DNA of 64,000 nt from Trema orientale (lineage: Eukaryota; Streptophyta; Magnoliopsida; Rosales; Cannabaceae). Every line of letters begins with the position of its first letter. Within the stretch, counting starts at the first letter, position 1. A model generated the notes under the pieces. That model was not told the DNA's origin. It did not search any database and was given only the letters and a program-made list of their open reading frames with translations. Positions 1 through 13,160 of this stretch are shown here, piece by piece. The stretch is taken from the NCBI GenBank assembly GCA_002914845.1, contig JXTC01000004.1, positions 296,440-360,439 of the forward strand. The letters run 5' to 3'. The translations under genes and the position numbers were made by a program.

Positions 1-408
1 AAATTCCTTTTAGTTTATTTCTGAAATTAGACATGCAAAAGTGTCATTTTTCTAACCAGCAGAATGACATTTTGAAATATACAGAAATAAAATTGTTATT
101 TGTGAAAACTGCAGCAGAAAAATGGCATTTTTCAAACAAGTTATCTTCAACCTCTAGCCGGGTCGATTTCGACCCGGTTCAGACCCGTTTTAAACCCGAG
201 TGGATCTTGAGATCCCGGACACCAAAATTAACGTTTCCAATCATGAAAATGTTAGAAAATCCATTTTCTAATGATTTTTAACCTTAGTTTTCATCAAAAA
301 ATTCTAAAACTCAAACTTTGAATTTTTTTTTTTTTTGGGTACAGAAACGAAAATTCAAAGATTTGCATAAAATCAAGGCAGAGGTAATTTCAATGCTCTG
401 ATACCAAA
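1..408 (-). mobile_element. Internal 5' part of a Copia-type LTR retrotransposon, cut by the window edge
   Basis: Read on the minus strand, the bases next to the LTR are TGGTATCAGAGC (complement of 395-406), the standard primer-binding site complementary to initiator methionine tRNA in plant Copia elements, separated from the LTR by two bases. Bases 1-394 would then be the untranslated leader and start of gag. No convincing gag reading frame is visible here; the 82-residue open frame at 33-281 on the plus strand resembles nothing I know. The rest of the element lies outside the window. Confidence 0.7.
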
Positions 409-743
409 TGTAAGTAAAACAATTATCTAAAACATGTTTCCAATTGATTGAAACATATAAACAGTAAACCCAACTAACCTCCAGCCATTGAAACTGAGAA
501 AAATTACAGAAAATTATTCACACTGTTTCTCACACTTGCTCATTGTGATTGATAGTGTATGTATGTAATGGTTGAGCAGTGAGAGGACCCAAATTTGTAT
601 TTATAGAGGTTTTCCCATTAAGAACCTTTAAATTTGATTTCGTAACCGAAACTGGTTATCACTTCCGAGCATCAATGGCCATCAAAGGCCATTTGCTGTT
701 GCTTACCGTTGCACCACTATTATTGCAACGTTAAAACGTTACA
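409..743 (-). repeat. LTR (5' LTR of the minus-strand Copia element)
   Basis: The 335-bp segment starts TGTAAG and ends CGTTACA, giving the expected TG...CA ends with a 5-base inverted TGTAA/TTACA. It directly abuts the primer-binding site. On the minus strand it holds a TATA-like CTATAAATA near 598-608. The segment ends exactly where the first copy of the adjacent 2-kb tandem repeat begins, so the element inserted next to or into that sequence. The matching LTR is outside the window, so age and target duplication cannot be judged. Confidence 0.7.
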
Positions 744-2732
744 ATATGTACTTATAATGTACATATTTTTTTTAATATGTGTAATATAAGTTTGTTTTTG
801 TAACTTGAAACTTAAGTAGAAGTTTGAAGTTTTTATTATTATCGTGGGATTTATTATTGTTTATTAAGCTATCTGACTTAAGATTTATGGTTATATTGTA
901 ATTTATTTAAGATATTTTAAACTTTAAAATTGCTCTTATATTTCGATTTAGAATTAACTTTAAGTTTTAAATAACTAAAACTTTCGATTTGATTATAAGC
1001 TTTAAGTATGTTATTTTTGTTCAAATATTTGGACTATGTTAAGATTGCTCTTATGTATTATTATTAGAATATGTTTGGTTTGGTATTTACATTTGTATTA
1101 TTCAAACCACGGAAACCATCAAAACTGCATCGCAAAATATGAGTGTGCCAGTTTGAGTCAATTAATACAAACTGCATGATTTTGCGGATTGGTCAAACTG
1201 TATATACGATTTGATTTACATATTTACGTTTTAGACCGGTCATGAACACATCTACTTTTAAGGCACAATATAATTGTCTATCTTACCTCAAAAAGAGCAT
1301 AGCAGTCTATCTCACTCATTCTCAAGCAGTCTCCATCTATCACCAAATGACATTAATACATCCTAGATCTCATATAGCATTATAGCCTCCACCAACCTCC
1401 CCTGCTTTTTCTCAAATTGCTTTTTCTCAAGTTTTTCTAGAGTGTTTGGCTACTTCTCAAACTTGACAAATATATGGAGAGTCTTTTTTTTTTTTTGAGG
1501 TAATAAATCTATCATTATAAAAAGGTTATCTTTACAATAATAAATTAAATTGGAAGATAAAATTATTCCAATAGATAAACTAATTCTCCAATTCTATGAC
1601 CATCCTAGCCAAACCAAATATAACTGGATGACTATAATATCGGGAAAAAAGAAAAAATACAAAATATATCCAACAGTAACAAATGTCAATGCATCTAACT
1701 CCAAAAACTGATATTTATAGTCAACATCCCTGACTTATAGAAGAATCTAGATACAAACTCTTCATACTCAAATTCTTCATGTTCAAACCCTTCATGCTTC
1801 ATAAAGCTGCTATAGACATTATAGTTGAATCACTCAAAGGAGTGCCAAATATCCCCTTACCTATTTTTACTAAAGGTAATGATTTCTAGATAACAGGCAA
1901 TGGATCAAACCCTTGGTTTTGTTCATCATCAATGTTTCATCATAGAGAATGACAAAGCATAAGTAAGATTGTAATTTCTATTGATATTATTGTTAATAAC
2001 AAAAAATAACAAACCTGCATATATTGTATTATAGTATTTGAAGAAATAAGAATTTGGAATCTTGAAAATGAAAAAAAAAAAGAAAAAAAAAACCCAAAGA
2101 CAAAGAAATATCGATAACGGAATGTGTAAACAATACCTACAATTTAATTAAAAATTATCATGTTCAATTATATTAAAGTCATCATACGAAAGCAATTAAG
2201 AAAAAAATATAGAGAAGTGAGTTAACAAAATTTTGTGTCTTGTTCTTCTTGTTTCTTCAATTTTTTTACTTTTACTTTTACTCACTTCCCTGAGAGAGTT
2301 TCGATGGTGATTTAGCATCCTCATCCCGATTGTGTTTATTAATAGATATATAATTTAATACTTACCCGCCATAAGAACCTTGTGTCTACCTTGGCTATCA
2401 ACAAATATAAATACTTATATGTCCGAAAGGCAGTTACTGAAATGTGATTGACACTAAACAATTTGGAAAATACTTTTTGTATTATGGAAAGTATTTGGAA
2501 AAGGGAAGCTGTCAATGATCTTGTTAATCTTGAAAATGCTAATCTATTTTATCTTTCTTGGAAATTAAAAAAAATACAAGTATTTATGGATTTTATTTCA
2601 TCTCTCTCTCCCTCTCTCTGTCTCTCTCTCGCTCTCTTTATAATAATGACACAATTATATATGCTGAATTTATGTTAGCAAATAATTTAAGTTTGGGAAA
2701 TATTTACGAGTACATGTAGTGAAGTATATTTT
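744..2732. repeat. Copy 1 of a tandem duplication of about 2.06 kb
   Basis: This AT-rich segment recurs nearly base for base at 2799-4800, with scattered substitutions and small indels. Shared landmarks include TTTGGACTATGTTAAGATTG, a poly-T tract, CAACAGTAACAAATGTCAAT and a CT-rich microsatellite near the end. No protein domain is recognisable; the short open frames around 2448-2678 and 4532-4747 are just the same repeat sequence read twice. An N sits at 2733, exactly at the end of this copy. Confidence 0.8.
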
Positions 2733-2798
2733 NATAAATTAGTTTATAAATAGTTATATATATTATAATGTATATTTATTTTGTAGTTTTTATTGCAA

Positions 2799-4800
2799 TA
2801 TGTATTTATAATGTACATATTTTTTTTTAATATGTGTAATATAAGTTTGTTTTTGCAACTTAAAACTTAAGTAGAAGTTTGAAGTTTTTATTGTTATCGT
2901 GGTATTTATTATTGTTTATTAAGCTATCTGACTTAAGATTTATGGTTATATTGTAATTTATTTAAGATATTTTAAATTTTAAAATTGCTCTTATATTTCG
3001 ATTTGGAATTAACTTTAAGTTTTAAATAACTAAAACTTTCGATTTGATTATAAGTTTTAAGTATGTTATTTTTGTTCAAATATTTGGACTATGTTAAGAT
3101 TGCTCTTATGTATTATTATTAGAATATGTTTGGTTTGGTATTTATATTTGTATTATTCAAATCACGGAAACCGTCAAAACTGCATCGCAAAATATGGGTG
3201 CGATCTACCCAGTTTGAGTCAATTAATACAAACTGCATGATTTTGCGGATTGATCAAACTGTATATACGATTTGATTTACAGATTTACGTTTTAGACCGG
3301 TCATGAACACATCTACTTTTAAGGCACAATATAATTGTCTATCTTACCTCAAAAAGAGCATAGCAGTCTATCTCACTCATTCTCAAGCCGTCTCCATCTA
3401 TCACCAAACGACATTAATACATCCTAGATCTCATATAGCATTATAGCCTCCACCAACCTCTCCTGCTTTTTCTCAAATTGCTTTTTCTCAAGTTTTTCAA
3501 TAGTGTTTGGCTACTTCTCAAACTTGACAAATATATGGAGAGTCTTTTTTTTTTTTTTTTGAGGTAATAAATCTATTTTTTTTTTAGGTAATAAATCTAT
3601 CATTATAAAAAGGTTATCTTTACAATAATAAATTAACTTGGAAGATAAAATTATTCTAATAGATAAACTAATTCTCCAATTCTAAGACCATCCTAGCCAA
3701 ACCAAATATAACTGGATGACTATAATATCAGAAAAAATACAAAATATATCCAACAGTAACAAATGTCAATGCATCTAACTCCAAAAACTGATATTTATGG
3801 TCAACATCCCTGACTTATAGAATAATCTAGATACAAACTCTTTATACTCAAATTCTTCATGTTTGAACCCTTCATGCTTCATAAAGCTGCTATAGACATT
3901 ATAGTTGAATCACTCAAAGGAGTGCCAAATATCCCCTTACCTATTTTTACTAAAGGTAATGATTTCTAGATAACAGGCAATGGATCAAACCCTTGGTTTC
4001 GTTCATCATCAATATTTCATCATAGAGAATGACAAAGCATAAGTAAGATTGTAATTTCTATTGATATTATTGTTAATAACAAAAAATGACAAACCTGCAT
4101 ATATTGTATTATAGTATTTGAAGAAATAAGAATTTGGAATCTTGAAAATGAAAAAAAAAGGAAAAAAAAACCCAAAGACAAAGAAATATCGATAACGGAT
4201 TGTGTAAACAATTCCTACAATTTAATTAAAAATTATCATGTTCAATTATATTAAAGTCATCATACGAAAGCAATCAAGAAAAAAATATAGAGAAGTGAGT
4301 TAACGAAATTTTGTGTCTTGTTCTTCTTGTTTCTTCAATTTTTTTACTTTTACTTTTACTCACTTCCCTGAGAGAGTTTCGATGGTGATTTAGCATCCTC
4401 NCCCGCCATAAGAACCTTGTGTCTACCACTTAATTATTTTTGTTATTGGCTATCAACAAATATAAATACTTATATGTCCGAAAGGCAGTTACTGAAATGA
4501 GATTGACACTAAACAATTTGAAAAATACTTTTTGGAAAATACTTTTTGTATTATGGAAAGTATTTGGAAAAGGGAAGCTGTCAATGATCTTGTTAATCTT
4601 GAAAATGCTAATCTATTTTATCTTTCTTGGAAATTAAAAAAAATACAAGTATTTATGGATTTTATTTCATCTCTCTCTCCCTCTCTCTGTCTCTCTCTCG
4701 CTCTCTTTATAATAATGACACAATTATATATGCTGAATTTATGTTAGCAAATAATTTAAGTTTGGGAAATATTTACGAGTACATGTAGTGAAGTATATTT
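2799..4800. repeat. Copy 2 of the 2.06-kb tandem duplication
   Basis: It aligns with 744-2732 throughout. Differences include an extra poly-T plus GGTAATAAATCTAT unit near 3560-3600 and a deletion of about 36 bases exactly at the N at 4401, where copy 1 reads through ATCCCGATTGTGTTTATTAA and following bases. About 66 bases of unrelated AT-rich sequence separate the copies. Confidence 0.8.
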
Positions 4801-6027
4801 TTGTAAGTAAACGGTAGGCATCAATTAAATAATAAATTTAGTAATAAAAAATTTATAGTAGAGAATATTAGGACAAATCTTGCATTTTGTGGTTGATTTG
4901 TTTGAGTAAGAAAATGTTTTAGGAATAATTATTGATCAATTATTTGTGACACTCTTCTTCACTAATGTCACAAAATTGTTCGGTTCACACCTCATAAATA
5001 CGTACGTCAAAGCTCATGATCAACTTGTTCATCAAGGACGCGTCTGAGTTTTGTTTTCAAAACCTATAAACACTAGAAGATGACAATTAACTATATCGTG
5101 TTGACCAAGAAAACTTTAACTAAAATACAAACATGAAATTAATGTACTAATATTCCATGCAATTAAAATAATCAATCATGTTTGTCTTATATATATATAT
5201 TGTGAAAGCAAATTAACCAAGAAATTTTTTGCTTTTCGTATCACGATTTAGCTTTTTGGAAGGAACAAATCATATCTGATGATGAAAGGTTGTGTTTTTC
5301 GGTCTGGAATTCAGAGACTTCGTAAGCATATATGATAGCTACGTATGCTTATAGTAACTCTTTTAAGATAACATATAGAAATATTATGTATTGACCCTTG
5401 TAGTTGTCTATTATGAATTATTAGTTAAGATGAAGCCTTTTTTCGGCTCAAAGATATAAGAAGATTCATTTTCAATAAGTTATTGAAAACTCATTTAACT
5501 TTATGCAACCACTAGGACGGGACTTATTGAAAGATTACATCTGATAATTGGTTTAAGATATGATCACATCATTCACATTGTTATTCACATTGTTATATGA
5601 CGTTAAGAATCAGAACGAGAATACTACAAACCATCTAAATCGTCATGATTAGTGACAAGGAATGAGAGAAAAAGAGGATATTTTGAGAGGGAGACAGAAT
5701 CCCTTTGAGAGTGGACGATATATTATATTTATGGGATTATATCAGAAAGATAGTGAGACAATAATCAACGCGTTATATAGCCTTATATATCTGAATATAT
5801 TTGTGTGGAAAGTTTTGCTTGACATAACTTATACTCCTCCAAATTTCCAATTAGATAGTGGTGTATATATAGAAGCTTTGCTAGAAGTCAACACTCAGCA
5901 CCACCCCCTTCAAACTCAATAGGGTCGTTACCTTTTCCTGTGTCTATGATTTTTCCTTGTAATTTTTCACCCTTATGCACCAAATTCCCTACTATTTCAC
6001 ATGCCTCTCAGTTTCAGAGAACAAAAC
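4801..6027. other. Intergenic; 5' flank of the DUF1635 gene
   Basis: AT-rich spacer between the tandem repeat and the DUF1635 gene. It has no recognisable gene. An 86-codon open frame at 5662-5922 has no known motif and lies in the likely promoter. A stretch rich in TATA-like words at 5860-5875 (GTGTATATATAGAAGC) could be the core promoter, with transcription starting near 5900; this is inference from sequence alone. Confidence 0.4.
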
Positions 6028-7690
6028 ATGTCTTGCTTCTGGAGTGATCACGAGGTCAGAGTCTTTTTCCTTTTTCCTTTTTTTCTTTTTTTCTCATTAA
6101 TTTTCCTTTTCTTTTGCATATGAACTATTTTCAATCCGGAAAGGCATCTTCTTTTCAATGTTTTCATTTTTTTGATTCGGCATCATTATACGGTGCATGT
6201 CTGTTTTCCCAGTCGTCAAGATGCATATGCTTGGAGTTTGTTGGAACTAAAGCGATTAACCAGTGTTTCTAGTATTTGGAATGCCATATTAAATTGTACC
6301 ACACGACATAGCTTATCTGCTTCTTACAGAAAAAGAGGAAGAAGAAGTTACAGAAGGGTTCTGATTTTATAGTTTTTGAGATTCATGTATTCATTAAAGC
6401 GATTAATCTGTGCATAAATGTGCAATTTCTGTTAACTCATCTTTTATTGCTTTCGAAGGAATGTACTGTTACGGATTTTGGAGATAAACAGATGGGTGCC
6501 ATGAAGAGTTAAAACCAATATGTACAGGTTTCAAGACATTTCTATACTGAATCATTGTCCCTTGCTCTTATCAGACTAAAAACTTTCATCTGCATAAACT
6601 TAATCCAAAACTATACCACATAGAAAGAAACCGGTCCTTTTGCCGAATGGTGACTAGAGCTTGCTTGCTCTATAACTTTTTAAATACGTACATTTGTATG
6701 CTGAAATTTACGATTACAAAGCTGTCCTCCAAGACCGCGGCCCTGTCTTGTTCAAAATTAAAACTCAAACCTATATTTTCACCAAAGTTTTCACTCAAAA
6801 TGTGGTTCTATGATTGTCAAAAAGATAAGGAAAAAAAAAATGGTGGTTCCATGCATTTTGTGGCATTGAGTTTTATGGTGAAATTGTTTATATATAATGT
6901 GTTAGATAGATGTCTTCGAGCAGCTATACCCTATAACTAACTACTTATCCTTCACTGCATGACTGTACCTTGACAGAGTGTTGATGACCTGAAACACAAG
7001 CTTCTCCTAGCCAATTTAGAACTGGAATCAGCAAAAAATGTGGCAAAACAGGAGAGAGATAAAACCCGAAAGACGGTCACACACTTTCTTTATCTCCTGA
7101 ATGTGGCCTTAAGAGAAAAGGAAGAAGCACAAAAGCAAAGGGATGAAGCAATAAACCAGTTGCAGACACTATTGGACAAAATCTCCTCATTCCAACCCCA
7201 TGTCCATTCCCAGCAGCTCCCAACACCTAAGGGATCAGTCAATAATGTATCAAACACAAGCCACTCCCATTTCCATGCTTCATCTCCCACAACCTGCAGC
7301 TTGCCTTATCTAACTAGCACCGATTCTAGTAACTCAGGATTGCCAAATCAGCAGCAATGTGTTAGCATGAGAGATGATGGTGATGGTGCTTCTTTTGTAT
7401 ATGATAGTCTTATTCGAGGGAAGCCATTGCCGGAGAAAGGAAGACTAGTGCAGGCAGTGCTTGAAGCTGGACCTTTGCTTCACACACTTCTTCTTGCACC
7501 TCTTCCCCAGTGGAACAATCCTCCACCTCCGACTCTGCCTCCTCTGCCTCTTCTTAACGAGCCATTCAATTTGCCAAATGCAAACCAAAGCGGTGCAGCT
7601 TTCAATCCAAGACGTTCCTCCAACCTTGGAATTCATCATGGTCATGGAGCTTATCAAATACCATCTTCGTCTGTATTTGAACAATACTGA
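6028..7690 (+). CDS. DUF1635 family coiled-coil protein
   Basis: Two coding exons, 6028-6054 and 6977-7690, join in phase 0 across a 922-base GT-AG intron and give 246 residues. The start MSCFWSDHE joins SVDDLKHKLLLANLELESAK, the characteristic N-terminus of plant DUF1635 proteins (W at the start, then a DELK-type helix). Residues 10 to about 80 form a charged coiled coil (EREKEEAQKQRDEAINQLQ), followed by a Ser/His/Thr-rich linker and a proline-rich patch (NNPPPPTLPPLP) before the C-terminus SSSVFEQY. An in-frame ATG at 6001 would add nine residues; the family pattern favours the 6028 start. Function is unknown for the family; the protein has no signal peptide or membrane span and no catalytic motif. 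Confidence 0.85.
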
Positions 7691-8702
7691 ACACCCCCCA
7701 TCCTTGATGGTTATAATAATTCAGATATTCAAGAGCCATCTCATCTCAGCTGGTCCTAACTATGGAATTATAAGCAATATTGTTGGGACTCTATGTAAAG
7801 AGTGAATATGTAGACTAGTTTAATTGGACACTGGTCAGCAAGACCTGGGATTTCACTTTCAATATTGTGTCGCTGCTGATCCTAGCTCTTATAAATTTGG
7901 TGGCTACTTTTTCCATATTATTCTTGGACATTAATGCACATTAGATTTTGCATCCTCTTCTATTCTTATCGCTGTTAATGAAGTTAATATAATGGCCAAA
8001 GAAAGAGTTACATATCAGTCCAAACGATTTAGTACTTTTGTGAGATTTTGTTGAGAAGGATGTATTTTTTTTCTGTTGTGGGCCAAAATGATTTGTCTAG
8101 TTGTCTAGAAGTATTCGTGTAGTAACTTTTTTAAGAACTGTCACAATATTATTAGTGAAATGTAGTATGTAGTTCTAGAAAAATCATTAATAGTGCCAGG
8201 GATCCTACTTTTTTTGTTCAACATGTGATTTGTCATTATTCAATTCAAGTTTACCACCTATAGGTGGGATGCTTTATTAAGTAGCCAAATACCACTTTTA
8301 AGAAAACACGAACACCAGTTCTTTTAATAATGTGTTAACTATCACTTTTAGCACATTTGAGAAAGAAAAACAGATTTTGTGGGAAAAGCACATGGTATAA
8401 GCTAAGAACAAAGAAGCCAAGTGTTATAAATAATCAGTTGGGTCGGTATTGGTCTAACATTTCATAATGGGCTTTAGCTTAATCACCCAGATCGCTTCGC
8501 GGGCCGAATTTGGGCCCAACTCGTCACCTATGACACAGAAAACGACAAAAAGCAAGAGCATCTCGGGTCTAGGGGGAGACACGCGTCATTTAAAACAAGT
8601 GTGGGTGCTTGGGCTTCTTCTTTTTCTGTCGTTCAAATTTNTGTCTCGTGGATTCTAGGGTTTGATAGTGGATCTGCGAAAATTAGATAAAAATCATCAA
8701 AA
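7691..8702. other. Intergenic between DUF1635 gene and AFC1-like kinase
   Basis: It contains the 3' flank of the DUF1635 gene and the 5' region of the kinase gene. The last 200 bases become more GC-rich and include the plant telo-box-like word TAGGGTTT at 8657-8664, common in 5' leaders of housekeeping genes. One N at 8641. No other gene seen. Confidence 0.4.
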
Positions 8703-11700
8703 ATGGAGACTCAGAGGATAATTGAATTCCCTCACAAGAACATGGACAAGCGTCCCAGAAAGAGACCCAGATTGACATGGGATATGCCTCCTCCTCCTCC
8801 TCCTCCTCCTTCAGCTGCTCTTCCACCTCCCAAGGTATCTCTCTCTATTTATCCCAATTTTATTTTCTCATATTCAATTCCGTTGTTTTTGTTCTTAAAA
8901 ATTCCTTTATATATATATATATATGTTAAAAGATTGATTTTTTATGTTAAAGATTGGTGCTTTTGTGTTGATAATGTGTTGTTGTTTCAGGTGGTTCCAG
9001 CAATATATTGTGGACAGGAGTTTGGGAATGGGGCTATGCCCAATTACGCCTATTCCTCTGTGTTTTACAGGGAATTGCCCCGTAATGCTTCCCCTCCTTG
9101 GCGACCTGATGATAAAGACGGTCACTACGTCTTTGCCGTTGGAGAAAACTTAACCCCTCGCTGTAATTCTTTTCTTTTCTTTTCTACTACTTTTCCACAT
9201 TTTCATTCCATTTTTGTTCTCTCAATTTCATTATTGAGCTGCTCGTTATTACCTTTATCTGCTATGACTTATATTTATATTCATGCATGCAGATAGGATT
9301 CTCAGCAAAATGGGAGAAGGTATGTATATATTAGCTTCATGCTTCTTTTTGTGTAGATAACTTATTTCTATACATGGGTTCCTTGTAATATATCATTTCC
9401 AATCCATTATAACCAGTTTCTTATTCGAATTTCGATGATTTTGTTGTTGTTGTTGTTGTTTTTTCCCTCGTAATTGTGGGTCCTTGATGGAACTCTTGCT
9501 GCAGGGACTTTTGGGCAAGTGTTGGAATGTTTTGACAATGAAAAGAAGGAGCTGGTTGCTATTAAAATTGTTCGCTCCATACACAAATATCGCGAAGCTG
9601 CCATGATTGAGATTGATGTCCTGCAAAGGCTCGCTAGAAACGATATTGGTGGCTCTCGGTGAGGATTCTTCATTCTCTCTATTTTCCCATTGTTGGTTGT
9701 AATTGAAAGCGATTTTGGTATAAGCGGTTTTATTCTTTGCAGTTGTGTGCAAATACGGAATTGGTTTGACTATCGTAATCATATATGTATTGTAAGTATC
9801 TGTTGGTGCTTCTGATTTGATTCATTTGAGGGGGACTTTCTGTGTTCCCTCATCCTCATGCCTCAATATTCTGTAAGTTAAAAAACTTGCGGATGAATTT
9901 AAATGGTTTCAACAGGTATTTGAGAAGCTTGGACCAAGCTTATACGATTTTCTTCGCAAAAACAGCTATCGTTCTTTTCCCATTGATCTTGTTCGGGAGC
10001 TTGCCAGGCAAATTTTGGAGTCTGTAGCATGTGTGTGGACATTTCTTGCACCATTATATCTAAATTCTTTCAAATTAATACTTATCAGAACTAGGAAGTA
10101 ATTAGGAGTTATTAATTAAGCCTGATACTCGGACAACTTTAAAGTAAAGATAGATTTGGCAGAGATACCTGTTTCATTGCCTATTGGATATTTCTCTGAT
10201 TTGGAAATGTGACATTCAAACTTAATTCAGATTTAGACGCTACATAAATTTGTGTTTGTATTAGCTTGTTTAGGTGATTATGATGATGGATAACTCAACT
10301 TTTAGACTTATTTAGTTGTTTACCTTTGCAGTTATGCATGAGTTACGGCTGATTCACACTGATTTGAAGCCAGAAAACATTCTTCTTGTTTCTTCAGAGT
10401 ACATCAAGGTGCCTGACTATAAGGTGTGGTTTCACTTGGCTTTCTTTCTCCTCCACATGTTGGCGTCTTGTTAATAACATGTGGTTCGGTTACATAGTTG
10501 ATAATATTTAGTATAGGTTTATAGCGTTATTTAGGTGTGGGGTTATTATAATATGTTATAAGATGTGGTTACGATTCTAGTCCAAGCTTCTTTTTCTTCC
10601 TTCTTCTTCTTCTTCTTCTTTCTTTTTTTAAATTTTTTTTAATGTTACGATTTTGCTTTTGAGCTTGATAATTGATAAAATTTGACACCCTCAATTTCTT
10701 TCTCATGTTTTGTCTTGATTGCAATGAAGCTTCTATCAAAGTCTACTAAAGATGGTTCCTATTTCAAGAATTTGCCTAAGTCAAGTGCCATTAAACTCAT
10801 CGATTTTGGAAGTACCACGTTTGAACATCAGGATCATAGTTATGTAGTGTCAACGCGCCATTACCGTGCTCCTGAGGTTATTTTGGGTAAGTATGGTTTC
10901 CCTGTAGAACTTCTATTCAGTATGATTATTTTCATCTTATGTATGTTAAACTCCTGTCCTTTATAGGCCTTGGATGGAACTATCCTTGTGATTTATGGAG
11001 CGTGGGTTGCATACTCGTTGAACTTTGTTCCGTGAGTACCTTTCAGTCACTGTGGTCATTGGTACTTAGAACCACGTGCATTCATTTTCATCTAAAACTG
11101 CTGATAATATATTATGTATGGCTTGGTTTTGTTGTCCTTTAAACAAGCGGAGATTTAATTTGCTCGAAGGTCCAGGAATACATTATGATCATTGGCCTCT
11201 TATCATGAAAAATGCTGTTGAAAGCTGATTGTTTTCATTTATTGTGGACTTGACCATGTTGTCTATTTGATTTAATAGGATCTTTGGCTATCCAAAATAA
11301 TCCAAAATGTTGTTTGTAATTTTTATGCATATATGACAACCTAAGTATTAGAAGAGCTATAATTTAAATGTTTGCTTTTACTGAAAGATTGAAACTTCTG
11401 ACGAAGTTCCATGCCCTAGTGTGGAATTGTGATTGTTTGCACGCATGTCATGTTGACTTATTCTATCTATGGCTTTAAATTCTTGCTTTTAACCTTGCAT
11501 TTTGTCTATTTTGTCATTGAACAGGGTGAGGCCCTTTTTCAGACACATGAAAATCTGGAGCATCTTGCCATGATGGAGAGGGTTTTGGGGCCTCTACCCC
11601 AACATATGGCGCTCAGAGCTGAGTAAGAGCAATGTCATTGTTCATGCATTTGCAATTTTTCCTCTCCTGTTTTCTTGTTTCACATGAGGTTCTTAAGTTC

Positions 11701-12146
11701 TCATATGGTGCGCATGTTTTCTATCTTATTGCAGTCGCCGTGCTGAGAAATATTTCAGGCGAGGCGTGCGATTGGATTGGCCTGATGGTGCAACTTCAAG
11801 AGAAAGCATGAGGGCTGTTTGGAAATTGCCTCGCCTGCCGGTAATAACATAACTTTTCATGGTTGTTCATATTTTTTTATTTCCCAAAAAATACTTTGGG
11901 CATCGTTTCACAGTCTTTCCCATCCTTGTTTTCCATGCTTAAGTTGAAAACTAAAATAAAATGCTACTTTGTAACTTTTTGTGGCAGAACCTTGTAATGC
12001 AGCATGTAGATCACTCTGCTGGTGATTTGATTGATCTCTTGCAAGGGTTACTTCGGTACGACCCAGCTGAGCGACTCAAGGCAAGGGAAGCACTAAGACA
12101 TCCCTTTTTCACAAGAGATATGAGAAGGGGTGGCTATCACATGTAA
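8703..12146 (+). CDS. AFC1: LAMMER-type dual-specificity protein kinase, AFC1-like
   Basis: Twelve coding exons (8703-8834, 8991-9162, 9293-9319, 9505-9658, 9743-9791, 9916-10030, 10332-10423, 10730-10886, 10967-11031, 11525-11622, 11735-11840, 11988-12146) keep frame and give 441 residues. CLK/LAMMER kinases are nuclear and phosphorylate SR splicing factors. Visible: basic RPRKRPR patch and a polyproline run near the N-terminus, glycine loop GEGTFGQV (109-116), ATP lysine K131 in VAIK, catalytic HTDLKPEN with D227, DFG at 272-274, and the signature EHLAMMER at 333-340. ETQR...[16 protein letters not shown] and [15 protein letters not shown] match Arabidopsis AFC1 rather than AFC2 (from memory). 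The intron 7 acceptor is a less common AAG. No kinase residue is missing, so it should be active. Confidence 0.95.
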
Positions 12147-12918
12147 TTGAATTTATTGAAGAGAAGCATGAGTTTACCTCAAAATTGAGGTTGCTTCTTC
12201 TGTATAGTGAAGATCTCTCTGCATTCTTAATCTCATTGTTTTATCTTCTTGGGAATACCATTCGAGTTTGTATGAGTGTTCTCCTTTCATTTTGTTTTGC
12301 GATGTGAACAAAATTTGATCATATGTTCTGGGTGTGGTAGACATAACATAATTCATACGGGCATACTTTAGTATCTACCTCCATTTAGAGATGGGAACAT
12401 ATGCCGTCTAGTTTTTTCATTTTGATTAATGTAGTGAAAACTGAAAAGCGTTAGCAAGTAGCTTAAAAATTTGCGACAGAGGAGATAAGGTGGAGTCTAC
12501 ACCGTTTCGAGTCTCAAGAAGATAGTATCACATAACATTCAATCCGTTTCTATGCCAAAATAGGAAAGTGCTGTTGAACTGAGCAGGTTCGTTATCCTAA
12601 TCAGTTTGTCCTTTGTGCCAAAGTAGTGCCGAAAGATAATCGGATAGTCAGTCACATGGTTTCCTGGTGTCACCGTCCTTAGATGGTGCAAGTTGTATCG
12701 AATCCCGACTCCTGAAGCCTGAGTACAGACAAACTGGAACAGGGTTTTTAAGGTCACGGGGATTTTACAATACTCATAATAGAATGTAAGATGCAACCAT
12801 TGCAACGCCAAAGCTTATTGTTATTTTTTTAATTAGCGAATAAGAAAGCAAGCAAGAAAGAAAGATTGCAGTTTTGTCAATGTGGATAAGAATCTTTCCG
12901 AAAATATATATATATGGT

Positions 12919-13160
12919 TGCTAATTCAATATGTATTTTTTTTTACTTTATGTATAGATATTTTTTTTCTAATCGTTGGATCATCATCTAATAATGATCC
13001 GATGGTTATAATGAGGTACATAAAAAGACGTGCATCATTAATATCATTTTTTTTATTTTTTTCATAAAAAATATAAATGATAAATTTTCATTGACCAAAA
13101 TAACACTTATGTATAAGTAAAAAAAATAAAAAAAAATAAAAATACCTACTGGATTGGTGC
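12919..13160. mobile_element. MITE-like element, family member 1
   Basis: The right end ATACCTACTGGATTGGTGC and internal blocks (GGATCATCATCTAA, ACATAAAAAGACGTGCATCA) recur in inverse orientation at 18210-18419, where both ends show matching inverted repeats. The left end here (GCTAATTCAATATGTAT) is more diverged. TATATA tracts flank both sides. The superfamily cannot be assigned from the ends. Confidence 0.6.

Noticed and set aside
2448-2678. Open frame found in both copies of the tandem repeat (also at 4532-4747)
   Set aside because: It is repeated because the DNA is duplicated; it ends in a CT microsatellite read as Ser/Leu runs, and the N-terminal frame differs between the copies.
5662-5922. 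86-codon open frame upstream of the DUF1635 gene
   Set aside because: No known motif, AT-driven composition, lies in the likely promoter.
12640-12730. tRNA-like words (TCGAATCCC) near 12697
   Set aside because: No matching A box at tRNA distance and no acceptor stem seen; treated as chance.
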